Positions 29,351-38,776 of a stretch of 64,000 bases of DNA are shown here, in pieces. Made by a program: the position numbers and the translations under genes. Positions within the stretch are counted from its first letter, which is position 1. Every line of letters starts with the position of its first letter. This DNA comes from Kalmanozyma brasiliensis GHG001 (lineage: Eukaryota; Basidiomycota; Ustilaginomycetes; Ustilaginales), in NCBI RefSeq assembly GCF_000497045.1, contig NW_015961991.1, positions 496,812 to 560,811 on the forward strand. Reading direction: 5' to 3'. A model generated the notes under the pieces. It had not been told where the DNA came from and did not search any database. It saw only the letters and a program-made list of their open reading frames with translations.

Positions 29351-30421
29351 TCAGACGGCCGTGCCAAACTTGTGCAGACCCTGCAAGCTGGGAAGACGAC
29401 GAGGCTTGTTGCCCTGGAAGATTGGCAGGGTCTTGTTGCCAGAGTTACGAAAGGTCTCTGCGTCGGTCACGATGATGACATCGCCTGTGAAATATGACTT
29501 GTCGACACAGGGAATGCTTTCGACGCTGGCGTATGCGATTCGCCACTTGCCGAGTGCATGTACGTTTCGGTCAGCGTAGCTCTGGACGTCCTTGGCGAGC
29601 TGAAGTAGGTCTTGACGAACGGACAGGCCTTTCAGGGACCAGAAGATAGGCGTGAAGGGCATTCCTTTGGTCTTGATCTGAGCATTGAGAGGCCCAAGCT
29701 TGCCATACTTCTCGATCTTCTGGAAGAGGCCTCCGAGGTCACCTTGGTTTGCGCAAGTGACGAGCAGATCGGGACCATCGAAGTTGATCACAGGCGGCGC
29801 CGCGGTGAGTAGATGCTTGGTGAACAGGCTTGTGATGTAGGTTCGGTCGTCTGTGTCGAGGCGATGAGCACGCAGCTTCTCGCCGGAAGCAGCGCTGATG
29901 GCAATCTCGTGCGTCATCTTGCGAAGTGACATCGGCTTGCGATTAAACATGTATGAGCTCCTAGGGTCAAACTGACAGCGAAGCAGCTCGACGGGTTCGA
30001 GCACAACCGTGCATTTGGGACCCTGGAGACTTGACGCCACAGCCGAAGCGTGCAGCAGCATGGCTTGAACACGCTCGTCGTCAGCAGAGGGAGAATTGAC
30101 GACGTCTTGGCCTTCGACGGCCTCTGTCTCGTGACTTTCACTTACGACCTCCTCGATAGCGTCGGGGCCGTCTCGAGGCTCTACGTAGGCCGGCTCCTGA
30201 CCCCTTGCGGCAACTTCCTTGGCATCCTCGGAGGTCGTCGTGAGAGCTGCGACATCATCGGAGCTCTTCTGAAGCACTTCGTCGGTCTCGAGTGCGTACT
30301 GCACGGTAGTGCGCGTCACGTCCTGCTGCGCAGAGGATTCTTCGTCTTTCGCCGCAAGATCCGTGTCGACAAGGGCGGAGAAGTAGTCGACCGCTGGTTT
30401 GATGTAGCCGAGTAGATCCAT
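29351..30421 (-). CDS. Family P paralogue 4 with a long acidic N-terminus (unknown function)
   Basis: 356 residues from ATG 30419-30421. Residues 1-135 are acidic and disordered (ATTTSEDAKEVAARGQE, EEVVSESHETEAVEGQD), an extension absent from the other copies. The family core follows: APPVINFDGPDLLVTCANQG, KTKGMPFTPIFWSLKGLSV, YADRNVHALGKWRIAYASV, YFTGDVIIVTDAETF and LPIFQGNKPRRLPS. The PPVIxFDGP box is nearly identical to paralogue 1. The overall order, ending in a 'tGxxxIvtd...LPiF.G' unit, resembles RRM-type Gag-like domains. No signal peptide or TM. Function unknown. Confidence 0.75.
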   Translation of the reverse strand: MDLLGYIKPAVDYFSALVDTDLAAKDEESSAQQDVTRTTVQYALETDEVLQKSSDDVAALTTTSEDAKEVAARGQEPAYVEPRDGPDAIEEVVSESHETEAVEGQDVVNSPSADDERVQAMLLHASAVASSLQGPKCTVVLEPVELLRCQFDPRSSYMFNRKPMSLRKMTHEIAISAASGEKLRAHRLDTDDRTYITSLFTKHLLTAAPPVINFDGPDLLVTCANQGDLGGLFQKIEKYGKLGPLNAQIKTKGMPFTPIFWSLKGLSVRQDLLQLAKDVQSYADRNVHALGKWRIAYASVESIPCVDKSYFTGDVIIVTDAETFRNSGNKTLPIFQGNKPRRLPSLQGLHKFGTAV

Positions 30422-30943
30422 TTTGACGAAGCTGCCTCGTGGCACGATACAGCGTTCTGCGACAAGCAAAGCAGGCTGTGACGATCGTGAGGGGAAGAAA
30501 GAAGTGCGTTTGACCTGCGACGTAGCTTTGTACGTCCCTGGGAACTCGATGTGCGGAATCTTCCGGAGCTAAGTTACCCTAGCGCAAAGGGTTGGCACAG
30601 TGGGTCAAGGCTTTGATAAAAGGAAGGTGCGCCATCTCGGAGCAGCTTCGATCGATGCTTGTTTGACCATTGACCCACAACAAACGAGTGGTCCGCGCCT
30701 GCGCGCAATCTCCCTGCGCATCAATGCATTGAGTCGATCAGCTTGATGACGGGCGGACTCTTGCGCCGAGTGCGCGACCTACTCAGACGATGAAGCTTGT
30801 TCGCGGCCTTTTGAAACTTCATCTGACGGAACCATGTGCGCAAAAAGCGTTGAATGCAGAGGGCCGAAGAGGACTAGTATACAGGTCGAATGTTGGAATG
30901 CGATGCGATGAAGAACGAAGATGCAGGTAGACGGCGGTCGAGA
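30422..30943. other. Intergenic region at the right end of the family P island
   Basis: About 520 bp; promoter of paralogue 4 on the minus strand. No gene, repeat boundary or target-site duplication could be recognised. Confidence 0.4.
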
Positions 30944-31543
30944 TCAATCGGATTTGCGTGTTTCGCTGGCGCGCGAGGAAGAGCGCTGCAGCTCCTCTCT
31001 GTCGACTGGGTCGACGTTCTCGAGGTCTCGCATCATGCGGTCGCGATTGTAGGCTAACACTTTTGCGGCCTTGCTTCCAACGGATCTGCTGGGTTTGCCA
31101 TCTGCGGCGAGGCTGACACGCTTCGACTTGGGCGAGGAAGCCGCCGGGCTGCTGTTTGGACTGGAATAGGAAGTATAGACGGAGCCTCCTCTCGAGGTGG
31201 TGCTGAATTTCCCGTTGATCTTCCAGCCGGAGCTTGAAGCTGCATCGCTGGATAAAACGTGGGACTGCGACTCTCTGAAGCCGTCGAGCAGCTGTTCCTT
31301 TTCGTCGTCACCTTCGGTATCGTCTGCATCGTGGTCGGCATGGCCGAAGCCGTTTGCTTGCGGGAATTCCGACGGCTGACTAAAGCTGTAGAGGATCCAG
31401 CCGAATGCGACAACGAGAAAGAGGCATGGAATGACGAGAAAGGCCCACGAGAGCGAGACGATGCTGCCAGATGCCTCTTCGTGCAGGCTCGGGCCCGGTA
31501 GCCGCACGCTCAGCAGCTCGCGAGCGGATGTGACGAAAGGCAT
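30944..31543 (-). CDS. Single-pass membrane protein of unknown function
   Basis: 199 residues from ATG 31541-31543. A short N-terminus precedes one strong TM segment at about residues 29-52 (SLSWAFLVIPCLFLVVAFGW). A hydrophilic Ser-rich cytosolic region follows, with HADHDADDTEGDDEKEQLL (acidic dileucine-like) and several basic/Ser phosphosite-like motifs (SPKSKRVSLAADGKPSRS). The frame is also open upstream of this ATG, but the sequence there is not membrane- or signal-like. Family not recognised. Confidence 0.6.
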   Translation of the reverse strand: MPFVTSARELLSVRLPGPSLHEEASGSIVSLSWAFLVIPCLFLVVAFGWILYSFSQPSEFPQANGFGHADHDADDTEGDDEKEQLLDGFRESQSHVLSSDAASSSGWKINGKFSTTSRGGSVYTSYSSPNSSPAASSPKSKRVSLAADGKPSRSVGSKAAKVLAYNRDRMMRDLENVDPVDREELQRSSSRASETRKSD

Positions 31544-32849
31544 GATTGTCGGGATCTGACCGATGCTGTGTTGACCTGCTGTGACTAAGCGCGCCGCCGT
31601 GAATGGACCGTGTATCGAAAGGGCCGGTCGATGCAAGCGTGCGAACAGTGCCGTCTGGTGAAGTTGGCCAGTGCAAACGAGGAACGGCCCAAGTGAGATG
31701 GATGGAACGACAACGATCTCGCTCGGTGCGCTGCTTCAAGATGAGGTCGATGATGAGCCGCTTCGATGCTCAGCTGATGAGGGCGACGATGTCAAAGGAA
31801 GGTCGGTACCGTCGTGGTCTGATATCGCAAAGCCGATGTGCGGAACGAGATGCAACAAAAGTAAGCTCGTGCATGCCGAGACGTGCCTCTCAACCAGCCG
31901 AGCGGGAGGCGTTTCACCTTGAGGGATAATTCGCGTGTCGCTGTAAGATTTCTGTTTTTGTCGGACGACGGGGCTGAAGAAAAATGGAGATCTGCAGATC
32001 GCTCACCGCCATCTGGTGCCGAAGTTTGAAGCCGAAGATCACCCAACTCGGCAAGGCGCCACTTTATCGCCATCCGACGAAACCTCGGCTTCACTCTGAA
32101 GTGACACCAAATTTCTCACGCTAAACGCATGCACACACGCCCGCTGTCAACGTCATTGCTTCGACCTCGCGCTCATCTGCTTTGCACGCTTGATCCCCTC
32201 TCGGAGTGACACAAGGCTCACAAAGGTCCGAACCATCTGATGACGATGTCAACTACAATCATGAAGAGAAGGAGGCACCCTCGATGTCATTTTGCTCGAA
32301 GGCGGTGCTATGCTTGTGATGCGCGTTGTCCGAGCTTTAAATTTGGCACATTCGAATTTCTTGCTGAGAAAGTTTGCATCAACGCACAGTTCAACGGCTC
32401 ACGACGTCTTCATGCAGATTTTGGTTCTCGCACCCCTTTTTTCTGTGGTGCCAGCCTGCAAAGCTGCAGCGCCAAGTCACCGAAGTGCGATTTTCCAAAG
32501 TGTTCGTTTGGCTCGGCTCTCTTCTTCCAAACTCAGCCGCCGCTCTGAGGGGTTCTTGACAGCAAAGACCAACACTTCGGCTCGTGACAGCGGTCGTCCG
32601 ACGTGCTCACTCACTTGCCCTTTGTCACTCGCTCGCTCGCTCCAGCTGAACCACGAAACCGACGTCCTTCCACATCCCTTCCTGATCTCTGCCATCCACA
32701 TCTCGAATCGCATCAGCAACGCACTCTCCTTCATCGCGAAATCCGATCCACTCTCCTGAACACCACATCGAATCACAGAAACAACATCGATCCCCTCCCG
32801 TCCTTTCCGCAACTAGATCCATTGCCGCAACCAGCAGCTCCTCACCACC
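31544..32849. other. 1.3 kb intergenic region upstream of the mechanosensitive channel gene
   Basis: Divergent promoters of the membrane protein and the MscS gene. The last 300 bp are C/T- and CA-rich, like long 5' leaders in this genome. Several short frames exist on both strands but none has a domain. No RNA gene seen. Confidence 0.4.
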
Positions 32850-35540
32850 ATGTCGGCGTCGTGGACTCGCGTGCCTGGCGATGGAGGCACTTCCGCTTCA
32901 GAACGCGCAGTGAGAGCATCTGAAGACAGTGCCACGCTCAACCAGCCCATGAGGACCTACGACGCTCCGCTGGCCGGTCAGCCCATCGGTCCCAGCGCAT
33001 ACTACCCCACCACGGCTGACTACAAGTCCGAAAAGGACTATGCCTACCCTTCCAGCTACGGCGGTGCAGGTCAGTGGGCCAACGATGGCGGCTCGCCCAA
33101 CTCGAACAACACTTATCCTCCTGCACAGGTAGCCCAGCAGTACCATCAACACCGACAACAGCCCTCGCACGCCTCGGATCTGTCCAGTCGTGTCGAAGCC
33201 GCCATGCACAAGGGCAAGGAGGCCGCTTACGGCAAGCGTCCTTCCGTAAAGCGCAACGACAGCGACTCCTGGGAGCGTCTTCTCAAAGGCGCTGGCTACT
33301 CGAGCGAATCCGCCAATGCCAGCTTTGTCGGTCTCAACGGTCGCCACGCCGGTGGGCCCAAGCTCGTCCACCCTTCGGTTCGACTCTTGTTCTACATCAT
33401 TGTCCCTACCGCCCTTTTCTGGATCCCTGGTATCGTTGCCCTACTCATCTACGATGCCCGTCCTGCAAATGACTTCAAGAAGCCTGCTGTGCTGGAAGTC
33501 GGCATCTTTTGGTGGTCCGTCTGGCTCAGCTCGATCTGGATCGGCTGGTGGGTCTGTCGCGTCGGTGCAATCCTCGTCCCCAGAATCCTGCGTTGGACCA
33601 TCGGAAATGTGCATCAAAAACTGCGACGCTACTGCGAGTTCCTCGTCGCTACGGAAAAGTTCGTAGCATTCTTCATGTGGACCATTCTCCTCGTCGGTCT
33701 CTGGTTCGGAATCGTCATTGGCAACTTCCAGGGTGCTGACAAGTCGGCCATCGAGCAAGCCTCCTTGACGCCCACCAACTCGACCAGCACGAGTTCCACC
33801 ACGATTGTCACACAAAAGAACGACAGCTCCTGGCCTTCCACCAGCGACTTTATGCTCTCCGGTTACCGTCTCTGGTTTGGTGTGTGCATCAGTGCTGCCA
33901 TCTTGCTCGCCGAAAAGCTCGTCATCCAAGGCATCGCCTACAACTTCCACCGCGTCTCCTACGAGGACCGCATCTCGACGTCCAAGTTCAACATCAAGGT
34001 TCTTACTACGCTCTACGAGAACTCGAAGAACATTCAGCGCAAGGACACCTACATTGCTGCCGAGCACGAGGCGAAGCGCAAGGCGACCGGTCTTCACGTC
34101 GCACGTCAACGTCTTCGCAAGACCCGTGAGAAGGTGCGTGATGCAGCCTTGCAGAGCACGAGCGTGCTTGGAACCGTTGCAAGCGAGATTGCCGGCCAAG
34201 GCGTCTCGCAGCCCGGCAACCCTCGCTCGGTGGTCGCCGCATCGCTCAACTCCCGCAAGCAGACGCAGGCGCTAGCACGAAGGATCTGGTACAGCTTCTG
34301 CCCGCCTGGCAAGTCTGAGATCATTGTCGACGATATCGCCCACTGCTTTCCCGACGCCGTCACAGCCGAAGTCGCATTCGAGATTTTTGACCGTGACCTC
34401 AATGGGGACATCAACAAGGACGAGCTCGAGTCGGCCTGCATCGAGATTCATCGCGAACGACTCGCGCTGCAGCATTCGATGCGCGACGTCGACTCGGCTG
34501 TTGGACGACTCGACTCGATCTTCATGAGCGTCTACGTGCTCGTCTCAGCCATCATCATTGCAGCCATGCTTTCCATCGCCTTCAGCACGCTCGTCACCTC
34601 CTTCGGCACGCTTATACTCGGTCTCTCGTGGCTCATCGGCTCGACCGCTCAGGAGACGCTTGGCGCTATCATCTTCCTCTTCATCAAGCATCCCTACGAC
34701 GTAGGGGATCGTGTCGACGTGGGCGATGATCAGTACATCGTCAAGGAGATGCGCCTGCTCACCACCGTCTTCAAAACGACCAACGGCAAGAATGTCATGA
34801 TCAGCCACAACCAGCTTGCTACCAAGCCGATCGTCAATCTGCGCCGATCTGGATCCATCGAAGAGTCGTTCAAGTTCGAAGTAGCCTACGGCACTTCTTT
34901 TGCGCAGATCGAGGCGCTGCGAACCAAGATGGTACACTGGCTCGACGGCGAGAAGCGCGATTTCCTTCCCGGCTTGGACATCAATGTCGTCGACTTCCAG
35001 GAGCAAGGCAGTCTGTTGCTCTCCGCAGGCATCCGATACAAGTCCAATTGGCAGCAGGGTGGACTGAAGGCGCAGCGACGCAACCGATGGCTGTGCCAGC
35101 TCAAGGTGTTCTTGGCCGAGTGCAGGATCTACGGTCCCAAGGGCGATCCCAAGGAGACCTCGCTCAACCATGTCACCATGGTTCCATACCCAGCACCGGA
35201 CTCGGTCAACACGTTCACGAGCGCCGAAGTGGGTGTGCAGAGCACGCTGGGCGAAGGCGATCGTGCATACAAGTTCATGGACACGGGCGCCACTTTCGGT
35301 GGTCATGATGTCTTTGACGAGGCTGGCAACGACGGCTCGATCGCTCCTGGTACTGCTCCGCCGTCGCGACCCATGTCGCCAGCCAACGCGCTCGAGCAGG
35401 GTCGTCTGCGAGGTCGAAGCCGTAGCCCTGGCGGCATGCCCGTTTCGTCTTCTGGCCCTGCTCCCCCTTACGCAATGTCTCGCCGAGGAGTGGGTCTCAG
35501 TGAGACGTACGAGCTGAAGGACCAGCCTCGACGCATCTAG
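32850..35540 (+). CDS. Mechanosensitive ion channel protein, MscS/MSY type with EF-hand
   Basis: 896 residues, like fission yeast Msy1/Msy2, which sit in ER/cortical membranes and control calcium and volume under hypo-osmotic shock. A disordered N-terminus (1-165) precedes four TM segments (LLFYIIVPTALFWIPGIVAL; WSVWLSSIWIGWWVCRVGAI; a third near 270; LWFGVCISAAILLAEKLVIQ). One EF-hand lies at about 512-525 (FDRDLNGDINKDELE, with Asp/Asn ligands in place). The pore unit follows with VYVLVSAIIIAAMLSIAF and LGLSWLIGSTAQETLGAIIF, then the MscS beta domain HPYDVGDRVDVGDDQYIVKE. The Ser/Pro-rich C-terminus is likely cytosolic. The length is usual for fungal MSY proteins. Confidence 0.93.
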   Translation: MSASWTRVPGDGGTSASERAVRASEDSATLNQPMRTYDAPLAGQPIGPSAYYPTTADYKSEKDYAYPSSYGGAGQWANDGGSPNSNNTYPPAQVAQQYHQHRQQPSHASDLSSRVEAAMHKGKEAAYGKRPSVKRNDSDSWERLLKGAGYSSESANASFVGLNGRHAGGPKLVHPSVRLLFYIIVPTALFWIPGIVALLIYDARPANDFKKPAVLEVGIFWWSVWLSSIWIGWWVCRVGAILVPRILRWTIGNVHQKLRRYCEFLVATEKFVAFFMWTILLVGLWFGIVIGNFQGADKSAIEQASLTPTNSTSTSSTTIVTQKNDSSWPSTSDFMLSGYRLWFGVCISAAILLAEKLVIQGIAYNFHRVSYEDRISTSKFNIKVLTTLYENSKNIQRKDTYIAAEHEAKRKATGLHVARQRLRKTREKVRDAALQSTSVLGTVASEIAGQGVSQPGNPRSVVAASLNSRKQTQALARRIWYSFCPPGKSEIIVDDIAHCFPDAVTAEVAFEIFDRDLNGDINKDELESACIEIHRERLALQHSMRDVDSAVGRLDSIFMSVYVLVSAIIIAAMLSIAFSTLVTSFGTLILGLSWLIGSTAQETLGAIIFLFIKHPYDVGDRVDVGDDQYIVKEMRLLTTVFKTTNGKNVMISHNQLATKPIVNLRRSGSIEESFKFEVAYGTSFAQIEALRTKMVHWLDGEKRDFLPGLDINVVDFQEQGSLLLSAGIRYKSNWQQGGLKAQRRNRWLCQLKVFLAECRIYGPKGDPKETSLNHVTMVPYPAPDSVNTFTSAEVGVQSTLGEGDRAYKFMDTGATFGGHDVFDEAGNDGSIAPGTAPPSRPMSPANALEQGRLRGRSRSPGGMPVSSSGPAPPYAMSRRGVGLSETYELKDQPRRI

Positions 35541-36671
35541 ACGGATTGTTGCGGACTAGCATAACTCCTTGGACTGCATTCTCTACATCTGCATATATAT
35601 AACACCCATCATCTTCTCCCAGCATTCTCATCCTTCTCATCGTTGCATCGGTCTCGTTTTTCATCGCACATGGACTTTCAATCGACTTCATCAACCATTC
35701 AGGGAGTACAGGAAGCAGACGGCCGTGGGAAGGGCAATGAAAGCACCACCTCAGCGGAGCAAAAGACTGATGAGCCGCGTATCGGCATGAGGGAACGAAG
35801 GAGCTGCAGCAGTGAAGCAGCTGATTCCTGTGGGGTGGGAGACAGAATGGATGAGCCGAGAACAAAGGAAGGAAGATGCGCTGTTTCTGCCCCAGATCAG
35901 ACCGGCTTGGCTGTCTTTTGGCTGTCGACCCAAGGAAAACTTGATAGGCGTGATGGACATGACCGTGAGCAAGGAGAATCGCCATTAAACGAGACGAGTC
36001 TGCCCTCTGAGCCGAGTTCCCACGGGACGTTGTCGCTTTGCCGGCTGCCGCCATTCTCTACTGCCCTGTTCCCATCGCCTTTGCCTTCAATGTCATTGCC
36101 TGCCGATCGGATCATGGCGCGTCGTCGTCCGAGGTTCAAGCCCAGCGCGGTGGCAAGACACATTCTACAACATCGACACGCTTGTGGAGCACCGCAGCAT
36201 GCCACCTTGCATTGTCGCAAAACGACCGTGGCGATGCCGTCGCAGGCAAGTCGTGCGAAGCCAGAGGATGGTGCCTCTCTCTCGAATTTTCGACGAATTT
36301 GTTACGCCGTCTAGAACATCGCCCATGAATTTTGAATTTGACCCACCGGAGTCGCGGACCGGAGCAGCCGTCGGTGGAATGCACAGACTCGAGATGCCCC
36401 CGCGGGCGTTTGCTGCCTTTGCCCCCGCAGGCATGACATTCTCCAATCGCCCGTCCTGCCGCCGAAACGGCGACTTGTCCGTAGCATTGAAGATCTTCGG
36501 GAGAGACGGGAACTTATAAAGACCAAGGTGAGCCTTCTTCTTGCAACCTTTACAACCTCAACCTAGTCGCCATATCACCGAAACCTTCTTCCTGCTTGTC
36601 GACAGCCACCTTCCTCCGCAAGCCCCTTCAGGTCAACCTTCACATCAAACTCATACCGCAACACTCTCACC
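35541..36671. other. 1.13 kb intergenic region
   Basis: One plus-strand frame of about 220 codons (35643-36314) crosses it but lacks a domain and an ATG at its start, and its composition is unlike a gene. The last 130 bp form a CA/TC-rich leader for the dehydrogenase gene. A TATA-like TTATAAAG lies at 36515-36522, about 150 bp upstream of its ATG. Confidence 0.4.
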
Positions 36672-37508
36672 ATGTCGGCCACGGACGCAGCCTGCGAAAA
36701 GACGCCCTCGTCATCATCGTTGGGTCTCTTCAACCTCTCTGGCAAGACTGCGCTGCTCACCGGTGGCACGCGCGGTATCGGCCAAGCGTGTGCCGTTGCG
36801 CTCGTTGAAGCTGGTGCTTCCGTCATCCTTGCTGTTCGCCCTGGCACCTCCTCCTCGGACTCTCACCCTGCCCTTCAGCCCCTGACTGCGGTGGCCAACC
36901 AGTCCTCGTCGCAAAAGCACTCGACCGTCGATGCGGACCTCTCGGACCTCTCGCAGGTCAAGACGCTGTTCGACCGTGCGCTCGCGCAGTCGCCCACCTC
37001 TGCCATCGACATTGTCGTCAACTGCGGTGGCATCCAGCGTCGTCATCCGTCGACCGACTTCCCCGAGTCCGACTGGGACGAGGTGCTCAACGTCAACCTC
37101 AAGGCTGTGTGGCTGCTGAGCCAGGCTGCGGGTCGTCACATGGTGCCCCGACGCTCCGGCAAGATCATCAACTTTGGCTCGCTGCTCACGTTCCAGGGTG
37201 GCCTCACCGTCCCCGCTTACGCATCGGCGAAGGGTGCAGTGGGTCAGCTGACCAAGGCGCTCAGCAACGAGTGGTCCAAGCACAACGTCCAGGTCAACGG
37301 CATCGCTCCCGGCTACATTGCAACGGATATGAACGAGAAGCTCCTCGCGGATCCTACGCGATTGAGACAGATCAGCGAGAGAATCCCAGCCGGCAGGTGG
37401 GGCGAGCCGGCCGATTTCAAGGGCCCTCTGCTCTTCTTGGCCAGTCAGGCGAGCCAGTATGTTAGTGGAGAGATGCTCGTCGTCGACGGCGGCTGGATGG
37501 GCCGTTGA
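36672..37508 (+). CDS. Short-chain dehydrogenase, 2-dehydro-3-deoxy-D-gluconate 5-dehydrogenase (KduD)-like
   Basis: 278-residue classical SDR. The cofactor site is TGGTRGIGQA (about residue 34), followed by NCGG. The catalytic Ser is in NFGSLLTFQGG and the YxxxK in YASAKGAV. KduD-type marks are GGIQRRHPSTDFPESDWDEV, NEWSKHNVQVNGIAPGYIAT, RIPAGRWGEP and YVSGEMLVVDGGWMGR at the C-terminus. KduD uses NAD(H) on the 5-keto group of hexulosonates from pectin/uronate breakdown (gluconate 5-dehydrogenase is close). No partner gene of uronate catabolism is adjacent. A 25-residue insertion after the first strands (about 58-80, Ser/Gln-rich) is unusual. No targeting signal seen. Confidence 0.85.
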   Translation: MSATDAACEKTPSSSSLGLFNLSGKTALLTGGTRGIGQACAVALVEAGASVILAVRPGTSSSDSHPALQPLTAVANQSSSQKHSTVDADLSDLSQVKTLFDRALAQSPTSAIDIVVNCGGIQRRHPSTDFPESDWDEVLNVNLKAVWLLSQAAGRHMVPRRSGKIINFGSLLTFQGGLTVPAYASAKGAVGQLTKALSNEWSKHNVQVNGIAPGYIATDMNEKLLADPTRLRQISERIPAGRWGEPADFKGPLLFLASQASQYVSGEMLVVDGGWMGR

Positions 37509-37876
37509 TCGTTGGACATTTGTAAGCTCCGAGCTCGACCGTACTATAGAAGTGATTCCTTGCACACCCGACAGCAAGTCGAAGACGTCCGTGGAGCTGT
37601 TTCCTAGCGAGGTGGTGAGAGAAGCTTATCGAAAAGCAGCATGTGTCGAACGAGGACGTTGAGAAGTACCTGAACCCGATGCAAGGCATACACTACGAGC
37701 CGGTCCGCGGGTCAATGCTTGAAAGGCGGGAAAATTAACCGGCTTCCAACGCGGGTTTCCGGCTCGCTTGGACCACTTTCTCGACACCTGAACCCTTGAT
37801 TCCTCGCACAAGGGTCTTGTCGACACCACCACCATCCTCCCTCACCCTTCATTTGCTCCGACTAATCTCGCCCATC
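37509..37876. other. Intergenic region
   Basis: 3' flank of the dehydrogenase gene and promoter/leader of the adenylate kinase gene. Nothing else recognised. Confidence 0.4.
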
Positions 37877-38737
37877 ATGGCGGCCGTTGCCTCCTTCCAG
37901 TCTCTTCGGCTCGGCAGCTGCCTCCGCTCGAGGCCCTGCCCCCTTGCTCGCACCACAGGCATCCGCCACTTCAGCGCCTCCCATGCTCGCCGTTCTGACT
38001 CTCAGATGCGCATGCTCATCGTGGGCTCGCCCGGATCCGGAAAGGGCACGCAGTCCACCCGTCTTCTCAAGGAATACTCCTTCTCCGTGCTCTCAGCAGG
38101 CGACGTTCTGCGCTCTCACATCTCGCGCCGCACCGAGATCGGGCAGCGCGCTGACGCAGTCATCAAGCAAGGCGGGCTTATGCCGGATGCGGTCATGATG
38201 GATCTCATCGGTTCGGAAGTCAAGACGCTGGCGGATAGCGACTGGTTGCTCGACGGCTTCCCACGTACACTCGGACAGGCAGAGATGCTCGACAGCATGC
38301 TCGAGCAGAGCGGTAAAGCGTTGCGGCTGGTCATCAACCTCGACGTGCCAGAAGATGTGATCCTGGATCGAATCCTGCAGCGATGGACCCATCTGCCGTC
38401 AGGGAGAGTGTACAATCTCTCGTACAACCCGCCAAAAGTGGAGGGCAAGGACGATGTGACTGGAGAACCGCTGTCGAAGCGAGAAGACGACAATGTAGAG
38501 ACGTTTGGGAAGCGATTGAAGTCGTTCCATGCGCAGACGGAACCCATGTTGGAGCACTACAGGAAGAAGTCCGGGAGCATCGTTGATGTCGACTGTCGTA
38601 GCAACACGAATCCGGAAGAGACAGCCAAAGGCGATGCGCTCTTCGTCAACCTCAAGGGAGATACGTCGAACCAGATCTGGCCGCATCTGCTCAAAGTCGT
38701 CCAGAGCAGGTTTCCCCATCTCAAATCAGCCACTTAG
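37877..38737 (+). CDS. Mitochondrial adenylate kinase / GTP:AMP phosphotransferase (AK3/ADK2 type)
   Basis: 286 residues. An Arg/Ser-rich presequence (about 1-43: RSRPCPLARTTGIRHFSASH) points to the mitochondrial matrix. The P-loop GSPGSGKGTQS is at about residue 50; the AMP-binding part has LSAGDVLRSHISRRTEIG and DGFPRTLGQAEMLD. The long LID domain has RWTHLPSGRVYNLSYNPPK and DDVTGEPLSKREDDN, as in AK3-type enzymes that use GTP or ATP to phosphorylate AMP. No LID zinc cysteines are present, as usual for the eukaryotic group. ATG 37877 (CATCATGG) is chosen because it begins the presequence. Confidence 0.92.
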   Translation: MAAVASFQSLRLGSCLRSRPCPLARTTGIRHFSASHARRSDSQMRMLIVGSPGSGKGTQSTRLLKEYSFSVLSAGDVLRSHISRRTEIGQRADAVIKQGGLMPDAVMMDLIGSEVKTLADSDWLLDGFPRTLGQAEMLDSMLEQSGKALRLVINLDVPEDVILDRILQRWTHLPSGRVYNLSYNPPKVEGKDDVTGEPLSKREDDNVETFGKRLKSFHAQTEPMLEHYRKKSGSIVDVDCRSNTNPEETAKGDALFVNLKGDTSNQIWPHLLKVVQSRFPHLKSAT

Positions 38738-38776
38738 ATGCTCAAAAAGATATCATATTCGTACAAGTACAGGTGT

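Noticed and set aside
35643..36314. 223-codon plus-strand frame between the channel and KduD genes
   Set aside because: It does not begin with ATG, and composition and lack of any domain argue against a gene; no transcript evidence is available.
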